A DNA stretch of 8,024 bases from Clostridiales bacterium UBA4959 (GCA_002397345.1 DHAH01000127.1:1-8024); one strand, 5' to 3'. Shown: positions 1 to 6,628, numbered from the stretch's first letter. A program made the numbers and translations. Notes: generated by a model from the sequence alone, not told the origin.

Positions 1-1001
1 TGCGACGCGCCGTCCCTGCCGTAACCCCAATTTTTATACGAGTCGTTGTCATCCAAATAATTTCTGGCGTATTCGAGCACACGGCTGAAGGTTATGATGC
101 CCTCGGTCACCAAATCCGCGCCCTCCAGCTCGGCGGTGGGCGGTATCTCCGGATCGATATAGACCGTGCTTGTTTTAATCGGCTTACCCAGATATTCCGC
201 CGCTATCGCCGATGTCGTGCCGCCGCAGATGATGTGCTTGCCCTCCTTGGAGAAGAAAAGCGCCATCATGCGCCCGCAATCGTCACGGTTCGAGGGGGGG
301 CCGATTACAAGGTTCACCTGCTCGCGCCGGCGGATGAGCAGCGTGCAGACAGTCGCGTCGTCGCCTGGCATTCCGCCGTAAAGACGGTTTGTTTCGTCGA
401 GCAATATTTTGGTCAGCGTTTTGGCGGTAAAGCCTACGCCCGGGAAAGACGCCATAAACTTGATGATGTCCTCGCGCTTCCAGCCAAAATTATAGCTGCG
501 CCCCACGCCCGCGTGCTCCACGCCGTCGGAGAAAGCGAAGATAATGTCGCCTTCACACAGTTCTGTTTCCGCGCGGATTATCTTTTTACCCGCGATTTCG
601 GTCGATGTAAACCCGAGCTCGTAATTTTTGCCGCCCCGCATCATTATCACGCGCGGATTGTCATAAATTATTATCTCCGCGCGGCGGTTTCCGGCGATGC
701 GGATGATTGTAAACGTCGAATACGCAATCCCCCGCACCGAGCAGACAGGAAGTGTCGCTATTATTGTTTCAACCGCGTCCTCAAGCCGCAGACCGGCGGC
801 AAGCATGGTGGAGATAATTTTAGAGGTCAGCGTGGAGAGTATGTTTGCCTTAACGCCGCTGCCCAGCCCGTCGGCAAGCACTATCACAGTGGAGTCGCCG
901 TCCTCCGGCTCGATAAGTTCCACGCGGTCGCCGCAAAGCTGCTCGCCGCTGTGGTTGATACTCAGATAGCCGATGTCGGCGCACAGATCACTTCTCGTCA
1001 T
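1..1001 (-). CDS. SpoIIE/PP2C-family serine phosphatase paired with the sensory hydrogenase (3' end beyond the left edge)
   Basis: A PP2C-type (SpoIIE family) protein serine/threonine phosphatase, predicted cytosolic because no membrane segment is visible. The reading frame is open for 333 codons from ATG at 1001 to the left edge, so the C-terminus is missing. The acidic metal-binding pattern of PP2C enzymes is intact: CGDRVE (D25), LADGLGSG (D44), FSDGVEHAG (D159) and GDDATV (D214/D215), so catalytic activity is likely. Residues about 230-333 form a second region with CGGTTSAIAAEYLGK (259-273) that is not part of the PP2C core; I recognise this arrangement from phosphatases next to group C hydrogenases but cannot assign its role. 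The start is fixed by an AAGGAG site and overlaps the end of the hydrogenase gene by 14 bases, which suggests translational coupling. Its substrate is unknown; an anti-anti-sigma-like or other phosphoprotein controlled by the hydrogenase sensor is the reasonable guess. Confidence 0.88.
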   Translation of the reverse strand, partial: MTRSDLCADIGYLSINHSGEQLCGDRVELIEPEDGDSTVIVLADGLGSGVKANILSTLTSKIISTMLAAGLRLEDAVETIIATLPVCSVRGIAYSTFTIIRIAGNRRAEIIIYDNPRVIMMRGGKNYELGFTSTEIAGKKIIRAETELCEGDIIFAFSDGVEHAGVGRSYNFGWKREDIIKFMASFPGVGFTAKTLTKILLDETNRLYGGMPGDDATVCTLLIRRREQVNLVIGPPSNRDDCGRMMALFFSKEGKHIICGGTTSAIAAEYLGKPIKTSTVYIDPEIPPTAELEGADLVTEGIITFSRVLEYARNYLDDNDSYKNWGYGRDGAS

Positions 1002-2664
1002 GCTGCATCGACTCCTTGAGTTTTGTCAGCGCGATCTTGGTTTCCGCGGCTGTTTCGCCAAGCAGCGACGCGATCTCCTGCACGATACGCATCTGTTTTT
1101 CCACAACGCGGTCGGCGACCTCGACGGTTTGCCTGCACATCTCGGCTTTATCCGCGCGCTCCGTTTCCTCGTCGGTGACGTCGCGCAACAGCGCGATCAA
1201 GCTGCCCGCCGTGCGGTCGAATACAATAGTCTGCTCAAAATATTTGTCATACTCCGCGAAATATCCCCGCTTTTCGCGCACGGGTTTCACACCGTCAATC
1301 GCGTCAAGGAAGGACGTCGGATCCATCAGCCGCACCACCGGTTCGCCCAGCACATCGGTTTTATAACGTATGTTAAGCATTTTCATCGCGGCGGGGTTGA
1401 TTTCCTGTACCTCAAGACTGTCGTTGACTACCATTATTCCGTTGGGTGTGTTGTCGAGTATATTATTCGAGAAACGTTCGGATTTTTCCATCAGATAAGG
1501 CAGGCACATACTGATTTCGGCTTTGCCGTTGTAGATGGCGACAGCTTTGTCGCGGCAGGTGTCATAACCGCAGGTACCGCAGTTCAGCTCGTCGGCTTTG
1601 GTGAACTTACCCATCTTTTTCAGGATCTCGGTAATTTCACTCTCGGACGGGTATTCCCTATCCAGCTTTATGGCGTTGTGCTCGATACGCAGTGCTGACG
1701 GCTGCGGCTGTTCCACATTAAAATCGCGCTCTCCGGCGTACGCGGCAACCGCTTTATAACGGCGCGCCGGAGCGCTGCGGTTGCGCACCAAAATCGGACC
1801 GCCCGAGCAGCTTCCCACACAGGCTGACATTTCTATAAAGCAGCGGTGTATACCGCCCTCTCTGATATCCCCGAGCATCGCGCGGCAATTTTCGACCCCG
1901 TCGACGGTCATATAAGTATAAGCGGGATTTTTATATGTCATCGTATGCAGAATGCCGCCGGTTACGGGAAACATACGCGCGCGGCTCTCGTCATCGCTGT
2001 CGGATTTTTGTTCCAACTTTATGCCCGCACGCTCGAACATCTCCGACAGCTCGTCAAAAGTGAGCGCCGCGTCGATGCCGTTTGCGTACGCTTCATCCTT
2101 TTTTGACAGGCACGGGCCGATGAAGATCGTCGCCGCGCCCGGAATCCGGCGTTTTATGTCCTCGCAGTGCGCATGCATGGGCGATTTAACGGGCACAAGG
2201 CAGCCGATAAGCTCCGGATAATATTTTTCTACCAGCAGCGTCACCGTGTGGCAGCAGGTGGTGATGATAACATCCTGAGCCTCTTCGCGCAGCAGCCGCT
2301 CGTATTCGCGTTTGACCATCGTCGCGCCGAGCGCCGTTTCTTCGGCGTCCGAAAAACCCAGCTTGATAAGCGCTTCGCGCAGCGCGTTTATGCCCACGCC
2401 CTCGAAATACGCCGCGAACGACGGCGCGACGCTGGCGATCACCGGCCTGTCGCCGTCCAGCAGGACGCGGGAAAGCTCTGTTTCGTCCTCTATCTGACGC
2501 GCGTTCTGCGGGCAGACTACAAAACACTGCCCGCAGAGGATACATTCATCGCTGACAATGTGCGCCTGGTTGCCCGAGAAGCGTATCGACTTCACCGGGC
2601 AATGGCGGATACATTTATAGCAGTTTTTACAGTTTGATTTTATAAGTTTAAGAAATTCAGCCAT
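988..2664 (-). CDS. PAS-domain [FeFe]-hydrogenase-like protein, putative H2/redox sensor (group C, phosphatase-linked type)
   Basis: 558 residues. Domains in order: a 2[4Fe-4S] ferredoxin domain (C12, C15, C18, C22 and C41, C44, C47, C51); an H-cluster domain, about 72-312; a four-cysteine Fe-S domain of the NCGTCGYDTC kind (C362, C365, C370, C387); a PAS domain, about 398-500; and a C-terminal helical, probably coiled-coil tail. The H-cluster motifs are recognisable: TTCCH (C137/C138), GPCLSKKDE (C185, K188) and EMSACVGSCSGG (C282, C286). The four cluster-ligating cysteines are therefore present, together with the cysteine matching the proton-relay C299 of Clostridium pasteurianus CpI. The PAS and helical parts replace any partner-binding region for bulk catalysis, as in sensory hydrogenases, so I read it as a cytosolic H2 or redox sensor signalling to the phosphatase encoded next. 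It is often annotated as a hydrogenase large-subunit C-terminal domain protein. The Shine-Dalgarno is poor (GGGAAA). Confidence 0.9.
   Translation of the reverse strand: MAEFLKLIKSNCKNCYKCIRHCPVKSIRFSGNQAHIVSDECILCGQCFVVCPQNARQIEDETELSRVLLDGDRPVIASVAPSFAAYFEGVGINALREALIKLGFSDAEETALGATMVKREYERLLREEAQDVIITTCCHTVTLLVEKYYPELIGCLVPVKSPMHAHCEDIKRRIPGAATIFIGPCLSKKDEAYANGIDAALTFDELSEMFERAGIKLEQKSDSDDESRARMFPVTGGILHTMTYKNPAYTYMTVDGVENCRAMLGDIREGGIHRCFIEMSACVGSCSGGPILVRNRSAPARRYKAVAAYAGERDFNVEQPQPSALRIEHNAIKLDREYPSESEITEILKKMGKFTKADELNCGTCGYDTCRDKAVAIYNGKAEISMCLPYLMEKSERFSNNILDNTPNGIMVVNDSLEVQEINPAAMKMLNIRYKTDVLGEPVVRLMDPTSFLDAIDGVKPVREKRGYFAEYDKYFEQTIVFDRTAGSLIALLRDVTDEETERADKAEMCRQTVEVADRVVEKQMRIVQEIASLLGETAAETKIALTKLKESMQHDEK
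1012..1017 (-). promoter_or_regulatory. Ribosome binding site of the phosphatase gene, inside the hydrogenase coding region
   Basis: Read on the minus strand this is AAGGAG, 10 bases before the ATG at 1001. It lies within the last codons of the hydrogenase gene. It decides the phosphatase start and supports coupled translation of the pair. Confidence 0.75.
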
Positions 2665-2677
2665 ATGTTTCTGTTTT

Positions 2678-2692
2678 CCCGTTTATTTCGGG
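2678..2692 (-). promoter_or_regulatory. Small hairpin at the weak ribosome binding site of the hydrogenase gene
   Basis: CCCG (2689-2692 when read on the minus strand) can pair with CGGG (2678-2681) across a 7-base AT loop. The GGG of the only Shine-Dalgarno-like stretch (GGGAAAA) before the ATG at 2664 is inside the stem. The stem is only 4 bp, so a role in limiting translation is speculative. Confidence 0.25.
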
Positions 2693-2729
2693 TGTGTGCG
2701 GCGCGGTTAATTTGACTGCCGGAACCGCT

Positions 2730-2969
2730 CTACAGCTTCGCTTTTATCTCGTTTTCGAAAAATTCTTTCGTCGTTTCGGGCGAGACAGAGTGGCACTCGC
2801 CGTCCACGGTGACGTTGACGCCCGTCTTGCACTTACCCATGCAGAACGCGCCGCCGAGCTCGATTTTATCTTTGAGCTTGTTCTGATCGATTAAATATTG
2901 CAGCTGCTCCACTACTTGACGCGAACCTTTAAGATGACAGGAGCTGCCGATACAAACCGTGACTTTCAT
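2730..2969 (-). CDS. Small thioredoxin-like [2Fe-2S] ferredoxin (NuoE/HydC C-terminal-domain type)
   Basis: 79 residues. It starts MKVTVCIGSSCHLKGS and carries a second cysteine pair in GGAFCMGKCKTGV. The C6-x4-C11 ... C43-x3-C47 pattern is that of the thioredoxin-like [2Fe-2S] domain found at the C-terminus of NuoE and of bifurcating-hydrogenase subunit HydC, here as a free-standing protein. C59 is extra. It would be a cytosolic one-electron carrier. The start was chosen at 2969 because a near-perfect GGAGGA site lies 9 bases upstream and the family begins at this strand; the frame is open further upstream, but that extension overlaps the kinase gene and lacks family character. It sits 61 bases after the kinase gene and 65 bases before the hydrogenase gene, so it probably exchanges electrons with the sensor or relays its state. 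That partner assignment is inferred from position. Confidence 0.88.
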   Translation of the reverse strand: MKVTVCIGSSCHLKGSRQVVEQLQYLIDQNKLKDKIELGGAFCMGKCKTGVNVTVDGECHSVSPETTKEFFENEIKAKL

Positions 2970-2978
2970 GTCGTTATA

Positions 2979-2984
2979 TCCTCC
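2979..2984 (-). promoter_or_regulatory. Strong ribosome binding site of the [2Fe-2S] ferredoxin gene
   Basis: Reads GGAGGA on the minus strand, 9 bases before the ATG at 2969. It selects this start over in-frame upstream alternatives. Confidence 0.8.
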
Positions 2985-2999
2985 AAATGCATATACATT

Positions 3000-3029
3000 C
3001 TGTTTAACGGCGCCTGCGCCATGTAACAG
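3000..3029. repeat. 30-base interrupted dyad between the kinase and ferredoxin genes
   Basis: CTGTT (3000-3004) pairs with AACAG (3025-3029), and GGCG (3009-3012) with CGCC (3017-3020). The two arms share one symmetry centre and are separated by a mostly unpaired internal stretch of 4 bases on each side. It begins just after the kinase stop codon and ends about 15 bases before the ferredoxin ribosome binding site. It could be an mRNA processing or stability hairpin, or an operator; no T-tract follows, so it is not an intrinsic terminator. Confidence 0.35.
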
Positions 3030-3030
3030 C

Positions 3031-3786
3031 TCATTGGTATTCCGCCACATTGACCCAGCGGAGCAGGAATTCACGCTCCTGCGGTTTGCCCTTCACCGAC
3101 TGGCTCGCCGCGACGATAGGCATCCATTTTTGTACATACTTCCGGTCGGTACCGCTCTTTTCGCAGAACAAGTCTAAATATTTGTTTGCGCCGTCTATAT
3201 CTCCCGCCAGCCAGAACAGCAGATAGCTGCGCGCGACATCGGCGGAGGCGTTGCCCTGCGTCGCGTGCGACCAGTCGAGTATAAACGGGGTTCCGTCGGG
3301 ACGGATTATAATATTGGAAGGGTTGAAATCGCCGTGACACAGCTTTTTGTGCTTCGGCATACTCTCGAGCCGCGTGCTCAATTCATAACGCGTCGGCGCG
3401 TCAAGGTTGCTCTGGTTGATTTTACGGTTCATTTTATCTTTAAGCTTGCCCAGCAGCGGAGCTTCTTTCTGATGGACCGTCATTTGCAGCTCGACGAATA
3501 AATTAAGATATTCGTCTTTTTTGCCGGGATTCTCGTCCATCATGCGCTGCAGGGTATTTCCTTCGATAAATTCCGAACGGATCGCCCATTTGCCGTCGGG
3601 TTTGAACACCTCCAGCACTTTGGGTATGTTCAGCCCCGTTTCTTCTACGCGCGCCTGATTGAGCGCTTCGCTTAAGACGTCGGCTTTGGAATAATCCGAG
3701 TCGAAAACCTTGAGCACAGTGTCACCGTCACGGTAGACTGTTTTGGAAGTCCTGACCGCAATGATTTTATCAGCTTGAATGTTCAT
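3031..3786 (-). CDS. Aminoglycoside-phosphotransferase/choline-kinase-fold kinase (APH family)
   Basis: 251 residues from the ATG at 3786. The kinase core is visible: TVLKVF with the presumed ATP-binding lysine (K26), the Brenner-type catalytic loop CHGDFNPSN (H151, D153, N158), and ILDWSHAT with the metal-binding D171. Length and motifs fit the APH family (Pfam APH, PF01636), close to the small clostridial and Fibrobacter paralogs annotated as phosphotransferases. The family phosphorylates small molecules (aminoglycosides, choline, homoserine and others) and in some branches proteins. Nothing here marks it as a drug-resistance enzyme. An in-frame GTG at 3798 would give 255 residues, but it overlaps the likely AAGGGGTG ribosome binding site, so the ATG is preferred. 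It is the first gene of the ferredoxin-hydrogenase-phosphatase unit, so a signalling role is possible but unproven. Confidence 0.85.
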   Translation of the reverse strand: MNIQADKIIAVRTSKTVYRDGDTVLKVFDSDYSKADVLSEALNQARVEETGLNIPKVLEVFKPDGKWAIRSEFIEGNTLQRMMDENPGKKDEYLNLFVELQMTVHQKEAPLLGKLKDKMNRKINQSNLDAPTRYELSTRLESMPKHKKLCHGDFNPSNIIIRPDGTPFILDWSHATQGNASADVARSYLLFWLAGDIDGANKYLDLFCEKSGTDRKYVQKWMPIVAASQSVKGKPQEREFLLRWVNVAEYQ

Positions 3787-3844
3787 CTTGTTATACACCC
3801 CTTCACGAATTTATATTTAAAGTTCAGTTGGGAGAGAACGGCGT

Positions 3845-3880
3845 GCCGGGGGTGTCGCGGTTTATAATTATACCCCCGGC
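3845..3880. repeat. Perfect 9-bp GC-rich inverted repeat spanning the -10 box and start region
   Basis: GCCGGGGGT (3845-3853) and ACCCCCGGC (3872-3880) are exact complements separated by 18 AT-rich bases that contain the -10 box. There is no T-tract after it in either direction, so it is a poor intrinsic terminator. Its position over the core promoter suggests an operator, or a structure that weakens adhE read-through. Confidence 0.5.
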
Positions 3881-3894
3881 TCCCCGCCGGTCAA
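3867..3894 (-). promoter_or_regulatory. Sigma-70-type promoter of the kinase-ferredoxin-hydrogenase-phosphatase unit
   Basis: On the minus strand, TTGACC (-35, 3889-3894) is followed by a 16-base spacer and a perfect TATAAT (-10, 3867-3872). The -35 box overlaps the stop codon of adhE (TGA at 3891-3893). Transcription would start near 3860, leaving a leader of about 75 bases before the ATG at 3786. Five of six and six of six consensus matches make this the best promoter in the window. Confidence 0.7.
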
Positions 3895-6518
3895 CCGTAA
3901 TATGAGTCAAGGTACATCTGTTTGATTTCGCTCATCAGCGGATAGCGCGGGTTGGCGCCTGTGCACTGGTCGTCGAACGCCTGCTCGGTCATCTCGTCAA
4001 GCCGTGCGAGGAAGTCCGCTTCATCGGGTACATAATCGCGGATTGTCGGCTTGATTCCGATGCGCGCTTTCAGCGCTTCGATAGCGGCGATAAGCCCGTT
4101 TAACTTTTCCTCGTCTGTGGAACCGCCAATACCGAGATAATCGGCGACCTCCGCATAGCGCGCCAGCGTGTGCGGGTAGGCGTATTGTGAGAAGGTGCCC
4201 ATCTTTACCGGAACTTCGGACGCGTTAAAACGCAGCACATGGTTTATCATAAGCGCGTTAGCGATGCCGTGCGGCAGGTGGTGGAAGGCGCCCAGCTTGT
4301 GCGCCATCGAGTGGCATACGCCGAGGAATGCGTTTGCGAACGCCATACCCGCCATTGTGGCGGCGTTTGCCATCTTCTCGCGCGCGACTGGGTCGTTTGC
4401 GCCGTTATCATACGCGCGGGGCAGATAGTCGAAAATCATCTTCAGCGAGCGCAGCGCCAGCCCGTCGGTATAGTCTGTCGCCATCATAGAGGCGTAAGCC
4501 TCCAGCGCGTGTGTCACCGCGTCGATACCGGAAGCGCTGGTTAAGCCCTTCGGCGCGTTCATCATCATGTCGGCGTCGACGATTGCCATTTTGGGCATCA
4601 GCTCATAATCGGCAAGCGGATATTTAACGCCCGTAGTCTCGTCGGTGATAACCGCGAAGGGGGTTACCTCGGAGCCTGTGCCCGCGGTGGTCGGAATGGC
4701 GACGAAATACGCCTTTTCGCCCATCTTGGGGAAGGTGTAGACGCGCTTGCGGATGTCCATGAAGCGCATTGCCATGTCAAGGAAGTCTGCTTCGGGATGC
4801 TCGTACAGCACCCACATGATCTTCGCCGCGTCCATCGCCGAGCCGCCGCCGACCGCGATGATAACGTCGGGCGCAAACGCCGTCATGCGCTCTGTGCCTT
4901 TGCGCGCGCAGGCAAGGGTGGGATCGGGTTCGACGTCTGAGAAGGTCGTATATGTTATGCCCATTTCGCCGAGCTTGGCTTCAACCGGTTTTGTATATCC
5001 GTTTGCATACAGGAAGTTGTCTGTGACGATAAACGCCTTTTTCTTATCAAGAACATTGCCCAGCTCGTCGAGCGCGACGTTCAGGCTGCCTTTTTTGAAA
5101 TAAATTTTCTCCGGCGCGCGGAACCACAGCATATTTTCTCTCCTCTCGGCGACTGTTTTAATATTAAGCAGGTGCTTCACGCCCACGTTTTCCGCGACAG
5201 AGTTGCCGCCCCAGCTTCCGCAGCCGAGTGTGAGCGACGGAGCAAGTTTGAAGTTGTATAAATCGCCGATGCCGCCGTGCGACGAGGGGGTGTTGACGAG
5301 TATGCGGCAGGTTTTCATGCGCTGAGCAAATTCATCAAGCTTTACCTTTTCGGTAACGGCGTTGAGGTATATCGACGAGGTATGACCGTAGCCGCCGTCG
5401 GCGATCAGGCGTTCAGCCTTGTCAAACGCTTCGCCGATATCGGACGCGCGGTACATCGCCAGCACGGGCGAGAGTTTTTCATGCGCGAACTCCTCGGTCA
5501 GCTCGACGCTCTCGACCTCGCCGATCAGGATTTTCGTGTTTTCCGGTACATTCACTCCGGCAAGCTCGGCGATCCTCGCCGCTCTTTGACCGACGATCTT
5601 GGCGTTGAGCGCGCCGTTTATTATAATGGTCTTGCGAACCTTTTCCGTTTCCTCCGGATTAAGGAAGTGACAGCCGCGCGCTATAAATTCCGCTTTTACG
5701 GCGTCATAGACCTTGTCATGCACTATAACCGACTGCTCGGACGCGCATATCATGCCGTTGTCAAATGTTTTGGATATGATTATCGAGCTTGTCGCGAGCA
5801 CGATATCGGCGGTTTCGTCAATTATCGCGGGTGTGTTGCCCGGGCCGACGCCGATCGCCGGTTTGCCCGACGAATACGCCGCTTTTACCATGCCGGGGCC
5901 TCCCGTGGCAAGGATTATATCGGCTTCCTTCATTACAAGGTTGGTAAGCTCCAGGCTGGGCACATCGATCCAACCGATGAGGTTTTCGGGCGCGCCCGCC
6001 GCGACCGCGGCTTCAAGCACGATGCGCGCGGCCTCGATGGTGCATTTTTTCGCCCTCGGGTGGGGGCTCATGATGATGCCGTTGCGGGTTTTTAAGGCGA
6101 TCAGCGCTTTAAATATCGCCGTCGAGGTGGGGTTGGTGGTCGGAATGACCGCCGCGATCACGCCCAGCGGTTCGGCTATCTTTTTTATGCCGAACGCTTT
6201 ATCTTCTTCAACCACTCCGCAGGTTTTCGTGTTTTTATATGCGTTGTAGATATATTCGGAAGCGTAGTTGTTTTTAATTACTTTATCTTCGACAATACCC
6301 ATGCCGGTTTCTTCTACCGCGAGTTTTGCCAGCGGGATACGCGCTTTATTTGCCGCAATCGCCGCGGCTTTAAAAATTTTATCGACCTGCTCCTGTGAAT
6401 AGGCCGCGTATGCGCGCTGTGCGGTTCTGACCTCCGCCAACCGAGCGGCGAATTTTTCCGCGCTGTCTATTATGGGATATTCATATCCGCTGTTTGCGGG
6501 ACGTTCATTCTGTGTCAT
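3891..6518 (-). CDS. adhE: Bifunctional acetaldehyde/alcohol dehydrogenase AdhE
   Basis: Converts acetyl-CoA to acetaldehyde and then ethanol with two NADH, regenerating NAD+ during fermentation. It is cytosolic; family members form spirosome filaments. 875 residues, normal for the family. The N-terminal CoA-acylating aldehyde dehydrogenase domain (about 20-450) has the catalytic cysteine in DNGMICASEQ (C258) and the VIPTTNPTS and GVGPGNTP segments. A linker leads to the iron-dependent alcohol dehydrogenase domain (about 463-875), with the nucleotide-binding GGGSAMD (557-563) and iron ligands D666 and H670 (GIDAVTHALEAY), H736 (CHSMAHKLG) and H750 (PHG). All catalytic residues are present and both halves are full length, so it should be active. 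The start has a GGAGGG site 7 bases upstream. It has its own promoter after the LysR terminator, with a partial Rex-like site over the -35 box. No clear terminator follows the stop, so read-through into the hydrogenase unit is possible. Confidence 0.97.
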   Translation of the reverse strand: MTQNERPANSGYEYPIIDSAEKFAARLAEVRTAQRAYAAYSQEQVDKIFKAAAIAANKARIPLAKLAVEETGMGIVEDKVIKNNYASEYIYNAYKNTKTCGVVEEDKAFGIKKIAEPLGVIAAVIPTTNPTSTAIFKALIALKTRNGIIMSPHPRAKKCTIEAARIVLEAAVAAGAPENLIGWIDVPSLELTNLVMKEADIILATGGPGMVKAAYSSGKPAIGVGPGNTPAIIDETADIVLATSSIIISKTFDNGMICASEQSVIVHDKVYDAVKAEFIARGCHFLNPEETEKVRKTIIINGALNAKIVGQRAARIAELAGVNVPENTKILIGEVESVELTEEFAHEKLSPVLAMYRASDIGEAFDKAERLIADGGYGHTSSIYLNAVTEKVKLDEFAQRMKTCRILVNTPSSHGGIGDLYNFKLAPSLTLGCGSWGGNSVAENVGVKHLLNIKTVAERRENMLWFRAPEKIYFKKGSLNVALDELGNVLDKKKAFIVTDNFLYANGYTKPVEAKLGEMGITYTTFSDVEPDPTLACARKGTERMTAFAPDVIIAVGGGSAMDAAKIMWVLYEHPEADFLDMAMRFMDIRKRVYTFPKMGEKAYFVAIPTTAGTGSEVTPFAVITDETTGVKYPLADYELMPKMAIVDADMMMNAPKGLTSASGIDAVTHALEAYASMMATDYTDGLALRSLKMIFDYLPRAYDNGANDPVAREKMANAATMAGMAFANAFLGVCHSMAHKLGAFHHLPHGIANALMINHVLRFNASEVPVKMGTFSQYAYPHTLARYAEVADYLGIGGSTDEEKLNGLIAAIEALKARIGIKPTIRDYVPDEADFLARLDEMTEQAFDDQCTGANPRYPLMSEIKQMYLDSYYG

Positions 6519-6525
6519 ATTTGCA

Positions 6526-6531
6526 CCCTCC
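6526..6531 (-). promoter_or_regulatory. Ribosome binding site of adhE
   Basis: Reads GGAGGG on the minus strand, 7 bases before the ATG at 6518. Strong site, consistent with a highly translated fermentation enzyme. Confidence 0.8.
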
Positions 6532-6556
6532 GTTTAAGAATTCTACTTTCGTTTAT

Positions 6557-6585
6557 ATCATATCATATATGGGGGTGTTTGTGAA
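6557..6585 (-). promoter_or_regulatory. Candidate promoter of adhE
   Basis: On the minus strand, TTCACA (-35, 6580-6585) is followed by a 17-base spacer and TATGAT (-10, 6557-6562), each matching consensus at five of six positions. The predicted start near 6550 gives a leader of about 30 bases. It lies between the LysR terminator and adhE. Confidence 0.55.
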
Positions 6586-6596
6586 ATATTAAAAAG
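6579..6596. promoter_or_regulatory. Partial Rex-like operator overlapping the adhE -35 box
   Basis: TTGTGAAATATTAAAAAG on the plus strand matches the Gram-positive Rex consensus TTGTGAAWWWWTTCACAA at 14 of 18 positions. One half-site and the AT core are perfect, and the second half-site is degenerate. It covers the adhE -35 element, where repressor binding would block RNA polymerase. Known biology: Rex represses adhE-type genes at low NADH in many Bacillota. The rex gene itself lies at the right edge. The second half falls in the T-tract of the LysR terminator, so chance similarity is possible. Confidence 0.4.
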
Positions 6597-6628
6597 GCAT
6601 ATCGATATATCTTTATCGATATGCCTTT
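6593..6628 (-). terminator. Intrinsic terminator after the LysR-type gene
   Basis: A perfect 15-bp stem (6593-6607 with 6614-6628) with a 6-base loop, starting six bases after the LysR stop codon. In the minus direction it is followed by an uninterrupted T-run and then AATATTT. In the plus direction the T-rich stretch after it (ATCGTTTT) is weaker. It separates LysR transcription from adhE. Confidence 0.85.

Noticed and set aside
234..1698. Plus-strand open frames opposite the phosphatase and hydrogenase genes
   Set aside because: The minus-strand frames carry complete PP2C and hydrogenase motifs; the plus-strand translations are low-complexity shadows without ribosome binding sites.
2186..2545. 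Minus-strand 119-codon frame inside the hydrogenase gene
   Set aside because: Out-of-frame, arginine/alanine-rich shadow of the H-cluster coding region.
988..2664. Main H2-producing catalytic hydrogenase
   Set aside because: The PAS and helical C-terminus, altered H-cluster loop residues and the coupled phosphatase gene fit a sensor better, though some turnover is not excluded.
2730..3074. Longer 114-residue version of the ferredoxin protein
   Set aside because: The extra N-terminus overlaps the kinase gene and has no family similarity, while the ATG at 2969 has an excellent GGAGGA site and begins exactly where the domain begins.
3031..3786. Aminoglycoside resistance gene
   Set aside because: Only the generic APH kinase motifs are seen. 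Nothing ties it to antibiotic substrates, and no mobile element or resistance context is present.
3845..3880. Intrinsic terminator for adhE
   Set aside because: The stem is strong, but the loop is 18 bases and no T-tract follows in either direction; the overlap with a good promoter fits an operator better.
5277..6095. Long plus-strand open frame (272 codons) antisense to adhE
   Set aside because: It lies wholly within the adhE aldehyde dehydrogenase region, its translation has no recognisable family features, and long antisense frames are expected opposite a GC-rich codon-biased gene.
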